NCBI GenBank assembly: GCA_032690845.1 | Contig: CM064428.1 | Location: 60,139,575-60,203,574, forward strand | DNA length: 64,000 nucleotides | Reading direction: 5' to 3' | From: Eleusine coracana subsp. coracana | Lineage: Eukaryota; Streptophyta; Magnoliopsida; Poales; Poaceae | Shown: positions 32,579 to 43,600 of the stretch, one piece after another | Position numbering within the stretch: position 1 is the first letter of the stretch | Layout: every line of letters begins with the position of its first letter | Notes under the pieces: generated by a model | What the model was told of the DNA's origin: nothing | The model's input: the letters and a program-made list of their open reading frames with translations, nothing else | Databases searched by the model: none | Program-made: the position numbers and the translations under genes

Positions 32579-33115
32579 ATGGCGGGCGCCGACGACGACC
32601 TCCTCGACGGCAGCATACTGCCGCCACGTCTGGAGGACGCGGGGTTGGAGGACTGCGCGCTCCCGCCGGATTCCATAGCGGAGGCATTCTCGCTCGCCGC
32701 CGCGGCCGTCTCCTCCCGCCTCGCCCGCTTACCGCTCTCCGACTCCGACGACGAAGAGGACGAGGGGGACCAGTTCGTAGGCGGCTGCGTGGATGACGCG
32801 GGGCTCGCCCGCGGGGTCGTCCCGGACGTCCTCGTCGGCTGCAGTGGCGGGAACGGGGGCGCCGACGAGGTCGTGATCGTCGGGGGAGGGGGCGGAGACA
32901 AGGTGGTGACCGGTGGGCGCGAGGAAGAGGAGGATAGAGTCGTGGTGGTCGGGGAAGGGCGTGGGGAGAAGAAGCTTGGGAAGGAGGGGGGCTGCGTCGA
33001 GGGCGTTGGAGAAGGGATCGATGAACCGGGGCGTCCGCAGCATGATGGAGGGGGCGACGAAGAGGAGGTGGTGGTAGCCGCGGAGAAGGCGGTCCTGCTG
33101 CCAGATTTCGACTGA
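32579..33115 (+). CDS. Acidic, glycine-rich protein of unknown function (178 aa)
   Basis: Open frame in a GC-rich block with an in-context start (AATCGAATGGCGGG) and a TGA stop. The N-terminus (MAGADDDLLDGSILPPRLED) is acidic and then has a helical Ala-rich segment (SIAEAFSLAAAAVSSRLARL). It is followed by an acidic stretch (SDSDDEEDEGD) and a Gly/Val/Glu-rich, probably disordered tail. No signal peptide or membrane segment. It is divergently arranged with the kinase pseudogene, with start codons about 590 bp apart. The family was not recognised. Codon bias toward G/C at third positions supports a real grass gene. Confidence 0.6.
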   Translation: MAGADDDLLDGSILPPRLEDAGLEDCALPPDSIAEAFSLAAAAVSSRLARLPLSDSDDEEDEGDQFVGGCVDDAGLARGVVPDVLVGCSGGNGGADEVVIVGGGGGDKVVTGGREEEEDRVVVVGEGRGEKKLGKEGGCVEGVGEGIDEPGRPQHDGGGDEEEVVVAAEKAVLLPDFD

Positions 33116-36100
33116 AATCGACTGGTAACTACTGAATTCGAGCATATTGTCGTAGATTGGACCAAGATATGACCTTCCCTTTCTTTTTAGCTAGGGTGAG
33201 ATCCTTTGTCCATTCCTGTTTCTAGTTTGCTTCATTGTACTGCAGCGTTTGGTTTCATTCAAGATCTGGCGTAAAGAATTAGTAGTTTGTGCCTTACTGC
33301 TTATTGTTGGCTGTTGTTCTCCTGCCGGATCCATGTAAAAGTGTACTATAACGATGAATGTTTGACAGAACAACAGGACAAGGTGTTGCATGCTTTCAGT
33401 TACTTTGATGGGTGAATTGAGTAACTGATTGAAAGGGAAAGTACAGAGGACATTCATCATTTGACGAGGAAGTGAAGTTGAATGGATAGGCATTGTCATG
33501 ATCTTTATAATTTCTTATGTTTGCTAGTGTTAGTACTGAGGATTTTGTGAAAGCTTTTATTAAAATTACAGTAGAGAAACAGTAGCCAGAACCTACTACC
33601 TCCCAGTTAGCCAGCAATTAAATGTTCTAAGTTATCAGCTTTGTATCATCAGCAGTATAATTTGCTAATGTATGTTTTAGATCATAATTGGTGAATATAT
33701 AGCTTTTATATGCTACAGAAGATTATCCACAATTCCAGATTAATTGGTAGAAGATCTTGAAGGATTTTGCGTAGTAACTTGGGTGATTAGTCACTCCTTA
33801 GTGTGAGCTTAATACATGGAAGTTATAGCTTTATGACTGGTTCATGTGTCTGGCTGCTTTGCCAAATTAAAATATGTAGTAACACAGGACTTTAAAGTTC
33901 CTAAGTTAGTAAACCTGCGTTTTGCAGCCTTGTTGGTGGCTTCCCGGACCAATTATCTTTGCCATAAGACTACATTCTAAATTCTGCATTCATCTTGGTT
34001 ATATGCATACTGCATAGTTGGGTTCACTCGGTGATATGTGTGCTGTAAGGTCACACTTTCTGCCACAAATGCAGAGGGTCAGTGTTTGAACAAGCTAGTC
34101 GATACCAGCTTTATGTATTTGAAAATGTGACACTTCCTGGTTACTTTGTTTTCCTATTTGACAGTATTAACGAGGTTCATGAACTCTGCTTATTATTCTG
34201 TGGTTCAAATTTCCAAATTAAGAGTTATTGGCATGATTATATATATATATATAGAAAACAAATAGTGCCTTACACTGCTGTGTTATACTGTTCTTTTCTT
34301 TTTCTGAGGGTACTTTAGTATTGTTTGTTCATGCCCTAGAAGAAAAAGAGAGAGATACATTCAGAGCATTATAGATGTGGATGTAACGGTCTAATGGAGC
34401 TACATAGGAATATCTATTACAGAGCAGGGTGCTTGTAAGAAGCCCAACCAAATCAAATCGATTTCTCTGAATTTGTTTGTTCCATGAAATGCAAATTATC
34501 AGGCTACAGTACAAGTTATACTGGGAGCTTGGAGAATTTGACTATGCGAATGGATGCTTTTCGTTCTGCATGAATCCCTACCATTTTCAGTTCTCATAAC
34601 ATGTCCGTATTTGTGTTCCTACCAGTTGATTTATGCTCGCTGTATTATATGGTTTCAAAAATGAAAAGTAGGAGCACTAGCAGATGTCCATAAATCTTGA
34701 CCTAGTTTCACTCTTGAAACAGTGGAAAGCAGTTAAAGACTTCAAATATATCCTGTTATGTGCAGTACGTACTCTGTTTCATGGTTGAGAAGCATATCTC
34801 TGTAAGGGGTTGATGAGCATGTTCCCTGCTCAATTTCTTCCATAGAGTCTGTTGGTGTTACGATTTATCACATAGAAAAGTGTAATCATAGGAGGAAATG
34901 TATCAGGGCAGCCATAGACAGCGGGGGCCTCAAAATTATAGCAGCAAAACTGAAACAAATGGGACGGCATCTTGGTCAATCACTTTTTCTCCACATTCTT
35001 GGAATGGCTGATGGAGCATTACTGAGAGGGACTGACTGGTTGATGAAGAAAGAAATAAGTCCAGATCAGGCTTAGGATGCATTATTCTTGAAGATGCTGG
35101 TACATAATAGCTGATCCTTTGGGTTTCCTGTGTAATGGTCAGGTTTTCATCATTAGACGATGCCAATGTGTGTCTACTAATAGCTGGTTTTTGGGTGTGT
35201 ATGTAACCCAATGGAACACTTAGAGATCAAGATCATCTGTCTGCCTTTTGTTGGGCGCTAGCAACCAAAACAATAGTTCAGATACAAACAAGAGCCAGTT
35301 TGGACAGCAATGCCACATCTGCCTGCAGAGTAGAGACTGAATTGCAACAGGTTTCCACAATTGCCACATTCTCGTCTTTTGGACATGGTTACCACCACAT
35401 TATATATCCTGAAGTTCATGTGATCGGCATCTGTAGCTTTCCATTGTATGGCAATTTAATCTTCGATCTGAAGAAGAAAATATATGTCGCTTATTGGTAA
35501 GGACACATAAAGGTTTTGCCTTTGTTACATGAATCTTTCATCGCATGTATGGAGATCCGAGTTCCTGACCAGCGAAGACCATGCTTACCTTGTAAAATGC
35601 AATTAGTTCTTCACTGTCTTAGTTTTGAAACCCCAGATTCCCAGCTGTGTTTCAGACGTCCGTATTCTATTTTTTATGTTGCTTATGCATCTTTTCCAAG
35701 AAAGTTCAGGCTCTTTTTAACACAATTTTTCACCACAATCTTGTCCTACATACAACGCATTACACAAAACATACTCCTTTTATTCATATATATAATGTTA
35801 TGTTGGTTGCTTGATAGGCACAAAACATTTCAACTGTGGGTGTTGTATATGGATCAGTGTATAGCAGTCAGTGCCTCAGTGGTGAGCTTAACTACTGTCA
35901 TTGAAACTAGATTGCCATGTACCGATCTCCAAAACTGCATGTGATCTGAATCCATGAGTATCGCGTTTGACAGAGCAGCGCACTCTCTCACGCACGAGAA
36001 TCATGTCTTCCCCGATCCAACGGAGCCGCACGGGAACATCAGGTCTTCCTCGCTTTTTGTGCTGGTTAGAAGATTAACCATAATATATACACAGAAATCA

Positions 36101-36650
36101 TAATCTTGTCAGAGCGTGGCTGCAATCTTGAAGCCGATCTCACATTACGGGATTCAACAGATTTGCGCTCTCGATTTTTATGAACAGATCGCAATATTGT
36201 AACCTCTGTTTTTCTTCAAACCAGGCACATCATTCACCATTATTTCCGTTGTAGGAAATAAAACCAAACCAGTCTTCTATGTTACCAAAGCAGATGTAAT
36301 TATGTAAACGACCAGCATAAGTGGAGCTGTGGAGGTGCAAAAACCTTTTTTTTTTAAAAAAAAAAGAGCAGCTCTGAAATGCTGGATACAATTTAAAAAT
36401 CTGACATGGTTCACGCAAAAACTCAAAAAAGCACACTCGTGAACCACGTACGGGTGACCTAACTACGCGTAGGTCTCGCAGGGCCGTATAAAAAGTTTAA
36501 AATGGTGACAACGCCATCGCAAACACGTGAGGGTGAGGGAGCTCGATCGAACAGCAGGCTATGCAACCAAATCTTGAAAGATTAATATACAGCCATCGTT
36601 GTGCTTGAGCTGCTACGCCGCGTGGGCGAGACGCTACGATCCCCGTACGT
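33116..36650. other. Long AT-rich spacer, possibly 3' UTR plus intergenic DNA
   Basis: No coding exon supported over about 3.5 kb. The first few hundred bases could be 3' UTR of the upstream gene. There is an (AT)n tract at 34237-34251. Segment 34915-35270 shares short blocks with 52920-53280 (for example TGATGGAGCATxAxTGAGA), suggesting a duplicated non-coding unit upstream of TauE genes. Confidence 0.5.
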
Positions 36651-36666
36651 GCAAAAAGCTCCAGTT

Positions 36667-36674
36667 CTATAAAT
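36667..36674 (+). promoter_or_regulatory. TATA box of TauE copy A
   Basis: CTATAAAT, 117 bp upstream of the ATG. The same box in the same context (GTTCTATAAATCT) precedes copy B, so it is conserved after duplication. Confidence 0.75.
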
Positions 36675-36783
36675 CTTGGCCCCGGGCTTGACAAGCTCCA
36701 CATCCAGTTTCTTCACCTCCATACCAAGCACTCCGTTGCTGATAATTTTGTTTTGTTTTTTAATCTTTAGAGACAATAAGAAA

Positions 36784-39411
36784 ATGGGCAAGACGTTGCA
36801 TTTGCAAGCCGTGGCAGCGCTCGGCGTCGTAGCGTGCGCGGTGGCCATGGCCACCCTCGCCGTCGCAGCCGACACAGGGCTGCCGTCGGGTGCAATAGTG
36901 GCGCGTAATGTGACGGGGAAGACTGATGGAAGCTCATACCAACACGTTTGGCCGGTAAATGCAAACGACCAGCATTCTGTTGCCATATTTTCTTCAGACA
37001 GGCTGCTAATGATCAATCTGGTGGGTTTTATGGATGCTGTGTGGTCTGTAAACAGCCGATGCAGTTCGGGTGGCGCATCATGCTGGGTTCACTGATCGGC
37101 TTCTTTGGCGCGGCTTTCGGGAGCGTTGGCGGCGTCGGTGGCGGCGGCATCTTCGTGCCGATGCTGGCATTGATCATCGGTTTTGATCCCAAGTCTTCAA
37201 TCGCGATGTCCAAGTGTAAGATTTTTCTTCGTGTCTGTGCATTTCTCTGAAAGTAAATATTTCCTGCAATCTTCATCGACTAATATCCATCGATGCTGCA
37301 CTCCTTAATAACTGCAGGCATGATCATGGGCGCATCTGTTTCCACTGTGTACTACAACCTGAAGCTGAAGCACCCGACATTGGACGTGCCGCTTGTAGAC
37401 TACGACCTCGCATTGCTGATCCAGCCTATGCTGATGCTCGGGGTCAGCATCGGTGTCATTTTCAATGTTATTTTCCCTGACTGGCTCGTCACGGCCCTCC
37501 TGATAATCATATTCCTAGGTGCTTAATATATTCCTTTTTCTCAACAATTAGTTGCTTAATTGTCTGATTGGCCATGAATGACCTTGTTTTACATCTCCAA
37601 ATTCGATATGACAGTGACGTCAACTAAGGCCTTCTTGAAAGGCGTCGAGACATGGAAGAAAGAGACGATAGCCAAAAGAGTAAGCTTCTTTATACAGTAT
37701 CATTGTCATCTTTATTTAAGAACTGTCATGCATCGTCTTCCTTATGCTTAACTGTCATATGTTATACTAATGGGGCAACTCTCATCTCTTCCAGGAGGCT
37801 GCAAAAAGGATGGATCAAATATGTAAGAGAGACAGAACAAACCAAGTGTTTATCTTAACAGAAAACAAGTATCTGTCACAGGATTCCAAAGCACTTTCTT
37901 ATTACTTTATCTAACGTTTCAGGTCAGGAACCAGAGCATGCAACAAGTATCCCTGCAGGACCAGCTGCTGCATCTAAAAACCCGTCAGATGAAAAGGTAG
38001 TGAGCATCTAATAATTCTATGCATAATCACCTTCATTTTTGAAACAATAATCAAGGGACTTCACCTATAAATTTTCTAATGTTTCAGACAACAGTTCTGA
38101 AAAATGTTTACTGGAAGGAATTCGGTCTTCTTGTATTTGTGTGGATGGCATTCCTCGTACTTCAGATTGCAAAGGTGTGGATTCTAAACAGGCAAAATTA
38201 CAATTCAGAATGCCACAAGTATCGATATTAACCTTATATAATATTCAGGATAACATTTTGTAATTTGTACGAATTGTTTCTGTTTCTTTTATCTGCTTCG
38301 TTTGTCTTCTTGGACAGCAATAATTCTTTTGGTTTTTCTTTTCATATTTGTAGAACTACACATCTTCATGCTCTGTGCTATACTGGGTCTTGAATTCACT
38401 ACAGGTAGAGAACTACATACTACTGGCAACAAAATTGACTACACATAACTTATAATTTGTTAGGTCGAGGACCATTACTCTTTAAGAAATTTGAGGATTT
38501 CATTCAAATTTGTACCAAATCTTAACTATTTGTATCACAATAACCCAATCCAAATTGTAACAAATCTTTCCGTTTGTTGAATTAGATCCCTATTTCAGTA
38601 GGAATTTCCATGTATGAAGCATATAGGCTGATGAGCGGAAAGAGGGTTCTATCATCCAAAGGGAGCCAACAAAGTACCCTAAAGCCACGTCAACTCTTTG
38701 TATACTGCCTATTCGGTATCCTTGCAGGGCTTGTTGGAGGTTTGTTGGGTCTCGGAGGTGGCTTCATTATGGGACCATTGTTCTTGGAGCTCGGCATCCC
38801 TCCCCAGGTGCTTCACCATTTGGTCTATTCAAAATACAATAGTTTTATAGATATATTTTCTCAAGTAATGATTGATAATGAATAAATATATGTAATAATG
38901 TTTTATGTTTATAGGTTTCAAGTGCAACAGCCACATTTGCAATGATGTTCTCATCTTCCATGTCAGTCGTTGAATACTACCTCTTACATCGGTTTCCGAT
39001 GCCTTATGGTACTTCTTTTTGTTTCTTCCACATAATTACCTCCTACATTCTTATGATGTCAGCCACTCATGAACTTATTCATTTGCTTTTTTCTTCAGCT
39101 GCTTACTTTACAGCTGTGGCATTCATCGCTGCCATCATCGGCCAACACTTCGTGAGGAGGTTGATCAAGTGGTTAGGGCGGGCATCGCTCATCATCTTCA
39201 TACTGGCTTCCATGATCTTCATCAGTGCCATCTTACTTGGTACCATCTTCTACAATTGACTTTGATTAACCAAAAACCTAGTGATCCCTAAACAGTTTTA
39301 ATGAAATCACCATCTTCTGAATCTACAGGTGGGGTAGGCATCTCCAACATAGTTCACAAGATGGAGCGGCATCAGTACATGGGATTTGAAACTGAAAGCC
39401 TTTGCAATTAG
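36784..39411 (+). CDS. Sulfite exporter TauE/SafE family membrane protein, copy A (458 aa, 12 exons)
   Basis: Exons: 36784-36954, 37056-37215, 37318-37518, 37615-37679, 37795-37822, 37923-37996, 38088-38174, 38354-38404, 38586-38807, 38915-39008, 39099-39239, 39329-39411. All introns are GT-AG and the spliced frame is 1377 nt. Residues 1-29 are a signal peptide or anchor. The two TauE/SafE halves carry Gly-rich helices: GxVGGVGGGGIFVPM (residues 80-92) and GGLLGLGGGFIMGP (330-343), followed by SSATATFAMMFSSSMSVVEYYLL. A hydrophilic, Ser/Lys-rich loop (exons 5-6) separates the halves. Bacterial relatives export sulfite or sulfonates. The plant substrate is not settled. First of four tandem copies and intact. 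Confidence 0.93.
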
Positions 39412-40560
39412 ATTGTGCATAGGTGGAAGAAATGGACAATAACTAAATCCTCTGTGAGGAAGTGTGAATTGAAACGTTTCTATTGTTCTAACTGGTGTTG
39501 TGTGTAGGATTTACTTAGTATGTAACATGCCGTGTATCCTGTACAGTTCAAAATGCAAGTAGTATCAAATATGTCTCACGCATATGAACAAGGGTGAAAT
39601 TTACATCATGAGTTCAACCGTTGGTGTTTCATGTTTACAGTGAGAGGTCATGTTGCAATGTGTCACAGCTTAATATTATGATGAGTGATGGACATTCAGC
39701 TAATTAATTATGTGTTTTATTTGAAATGTTGGTTTGGAGGTTTACTCATATTCAAATATGTGGATCTCAGTCAACTCTTGGTTTTTTTCCCGTTTTACCT
39801 TTGATCTATGAGAATGATATCCTCTATATTTCCCACCAAAACATCAAATCGTCCCTGTGTTTTGTGTGATGATCAAGAGATTTAACCATTGTATTAGTAT
39901 AAATAAAAGAGCCTTAGCCTTTTCAGAAAGCAATCACTTGTAAACATAAACTTCATCAAGGCTTGGTTGTAAGAATCTTGAAAACCGTCGTACAGTAGGA
40001 GATGCAACAGGTTTGCGCTCTCAATGTTCAACAGCAATTTGGCAGTAACTGTTTGTCTTGGGATCATGCATTTCACCACTTGCCATTGTAGGAAATGTCA
40101 CCCAACCAGCTGGACGGCATTTAGTTGTTTCACTGTCGTCCTTTCGTGCTGGAGCAACGAGAACATTGGAATGAGGAAGTCGGCGCTCGATCGAGACCTA
40201 CGCCCACCATGGATGAATAGTGGAGCTGTGGAGGTGCCACTGCCCACTGGGTGTATGTGGCTTTCGGAGGAAACCCCTCCAGCAAAAAAGAGGCAGATCT
40301 AAAGCACTGTAAGTACAGCCGTACACATAGCTTTCAAATACACTGGATCATGCAAAACTCTGCAAAAGCACACTCGTGAACTACGAGTAAGGCCGTACCA
40401 CACCCTCACTGCCAAAATACTGGGTTTACAATAAGCTCGAGAAGGCTGCTGTGATACTGTCACAGCTCAAAAGATGAATATGTATATGTATCCATCGTGT
40501 TCTGCTACGCCGCTTGGGCGAGGCTCTACGTACTACGATTCTCATGCAAGGAAAGGACTC
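39412..40560. other. Intergenic spacer between TauE copies A and B
   Basis: Contains the 3' UTR of copy A and, from about 40000, sequence resembling the upstream region of copy A (GCGCTCTC..., then CACTCGTGAAC...AC near 40370, compare 36435). The promoter region was therefore duplicated along with the gene. No additional gene. Confidence 0.6.
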
Positions 40561-40565
40561 CCGTT

Positions 40566-40573
40566 CTATAAAT
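40566..40573 (+). promoter_or_regulatory. TATA box of TauE copy B
   Basis: CTATAAAT in the context GTTCTATAAATCT, 75 bp upstream of the ATG. Matches copy A. Confidence 0.72.
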
Positions 40574-40640
40574 CTGGGGCTCCACATCATGTCCTGGAGA
40601 ACAACGCCACAGCTGAGAAGCCTCTTGGAGCCAAGGAAAA

Positions 40641-43600
40641 ATGGGGAGGAAGACGTGGCAATTGCACGCCGTAGCAGCGCTCGGCGTCATCGCCGCCGCC
40701 GCGGCCGACACGGTGCTCTCGTCGACGTCGGGCGTCGCAGCGGCGCGTAACGTGACGGCGAAGAGTGATGGCAGCTCGTACCACCACGTTTGGCCGGTAA
40801 ATGCATGGAAACGACTTCACATATTTTCGAGAAGGAATTTGTTTTCCAGTAACTAGATTATTTCGCCCGCGCATTTGCGCTGGCTAGACATGATTCCTAT
40901 GTCATTTTAGAACTGTGGCATTTACTCTTTGATTCTTTAGCGAATTGTAAGTGAGGCTTCTACCCTACTTTTTTCTTTTTTCTATTCACTGATTGTTTAT
41001 CCCGTGCAGATGTACGGGCTAGCTGTAAATCATATTCTGAAACTTAACTAATATATATTAATTTGACTTATTGGTTTATTGTGAACAATTTTATTAGATT
41101 GTAGGGAATAACATATCCAGTGTACAAGAGTACTAAAAAATAAATAATGGAGAATGAAATAGGGCCAGCTGATGCCTTACTAAAGGTACATGTTTCTTTG
41201 ATGATAGATGTGTCATCGAATATTGAATCAAATTATTCGATGAATGGCTCAAATTGTTTACTTGCAAGATTATTCTTTTGCTTGTGCAAGGCGTGTAACT
41301 GCCAGAGTCATATCTCTGCTGCCATGGACATGCCCATGCGTCCAGCATGTCCAGTAACTAAAACATGTCTGGTTCAGTCTCCACAAAATTAAAAGCTCCG
41401 CCCTAGGCCATAGACTGCTGCGGCAGCTGAGCGTGTAGTGCTTGGTGGTCTTGGATTATTAGCCTGCAACTCCAGCTCAAGCGGCACTGAAACACTCCAT
41501 GCTCTTTTTCAGGTCGATAATCTGAGCATGTGATCCAACTTGCCACTTACGGCTTTATGCGCATGAACCGGCGGCGTGTCATTCTACTTGCGTACCGCCT
41601 ATCCATCTTTTGCCGTGCCGCTGCCACCTACGTGCGAGGGCGAGCCCGCGAGCACTCCTCATGGTCGTGCCGGCTGGCCGGCATGTGAGGCCTGCGGTCT
41701 GACTTCCGATCTAGAGCCTGCGTTGACCTTTTGGATTGTATATACAGGTCTCGTCCAGATCGCAAAGGCAGGTCATAAAAGCAGGGATAAGGTAGATGTT
41801 TTACCTATGATGATGGCTTGTCGATTTCTTGCTCTACACTTCAACCGGCCACAGGTCAAAGCATCGCGGCGTCCAAGTTCTAAGGCTGCCCTGTTGAGAG
41901 ATTATCATCTATAGTATTGGCATGCTAGGGCAGATACGAGGCGGCGACGCTCCTGAGTTCATGAGGGGCAGGATCATAGGATTGATAAGGATTGTCTTAT
42001 AGGATACGTAGCCTTGTTTGCACGTGGGGATCGCAATGAAGATGAAGGGCTAGATGTCCCTCGTTAGTTATTTGTAATAGGGATATAGGGTCGAATGTTT
42101 TGCTTTTTTCCAAGAATTTCTAGTCTATTTCTCTATTTTTTCAGTCATTGTGAAGAAAAGTCCATCTCCTTTTATTATTAAATAGATTCCACAGCTCGCA
42201 CTCGTACAGGGATAAACTTTCGCTGTAAAGTGGGGGGAAGCCCGAGCCCTCACTCTTGGGGGCGACGGGCGGAACCCTAGCCGCCGCCGCCGCCCCCAGC
42301 CTCGCCCCTCAGCTGCTCTGCCCTCGCCGTCGCCTGAGCGGGTCGCCGGCCAAGCCGTGTGGCCACGAGGAGGGCGGAGGCGGGGCCTTCTCCCGTCGTG
42401 TGGTGGATCCCGACGAGCACCCGAAGAGGAGGAGAGGTGGCCATGGCGTGGTGGATCCCGGTGGGTCGGCGGGCCTTCTCGCCGTCGCCTCCTCCCCGAC
42501 CGCCGACGACAGAGCCGCAATCCTCTTCCCCTGCGGCGAGGCGCGGCTTCCAGGTCATGGAGAGCGACGACGACCGCGACGAGATCCCCGGCGTGGGATC
42601 CTCTGCGGCGAGATCCAGGGTCGGGCCATCTGGATCGGGTGGTTCCGGGTGGCTTCGGTTGTCCTCTTGACCAGAGCGCGGTCGGGGCCGGCGTGGAGCG
42701 ACGAGACGACCGTGGGCGCGATCCCCGGTAGTGGATGGCGGGGTCAGCGCCGTGGAGCTGCGACCGAGGTGCGGGAGGCGTTGGTTGCGTTGGCGACCCC
42801 GATGCTTGCGGCGGCGTTCACGGCGGTTGGCGATGGTGGCAGCAGTTGTTGTTGGTGGTCTCTGTGCGAAACCAGTGTTGGATGCGGCACCATGATGCAT
42901 CGGTCATGGTGGTTGCGTGGTTAAATCAGAGCCATGTGGGTGACTTAGTGGGCAACTGTGACAGACATTGTTTGGTAGTGCAGCCCGGGCGAAAGCCATG
43001 TGCTTGGTGATCCTTTTCTCTTACCGACACCAGCAACGACGACATCCTTGGATGTCGTTTTTCTCGCTGGAGGCGTTGTTGTGGTGGTCTGCACTATTGA
43101 GCCATGTCGTTGAGGGTTCTCCGGGTGAAAGCTCAAGCTCTAGGTCGCTAGAGCTGGCAACGACGACATCTATGGATGTCATCCCCTCCTTGGAGGCATT
43201 TCTTTGGAGGACCCTCGTTACTTTGGCTATTCACTAGTCTTTCACAATGGTAATGACGACACCGAAGATGGTGTAGAAGCTTTGGAGCCAAGTTGGGGGC
43301 TCATCACTATGGAGTCGGAGCTATCGCATCGCTAAGGCGTTGAGCTTGGTAATGATAACCTTTTATGGGCTCTGTATTATGGTTGTTTGCAATCGTTCCT
43401 GCCACTGTGGATTATATTGTTGTTGTGATTTGTGATAGTTTGGTTGTTGGCCAAACGGGTCAGAAACATAGTTGTCATAGAAATAGGTAGGTTTGTTTTT
43501 TTTTTTCTTGTTTGGTTTGGTCACGTTTTGCCTTAAACTGTGGCATTTTTCTTTCTATATAATGAAAAGGCAGAGCAACTGCTAATTACGTCAAAAAAAA

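Noticed and set aside
32497..33165. 222-codon minus-strand frame
   Set aside because: Antisense of the acidic protein gene; Ser/Pro low complexity caused by its codon usage.
35516..35944. 142-codon plus-strand frame
   Set aside because: AT-rich spacer; no domain, no codon bias, no splice context.
42256..42924. 222-codon frame in intron 1 of TauE copy B
   Set aside because: Inside the retroposon's GC-rich region; frames open on both strands and no RT or other domain.
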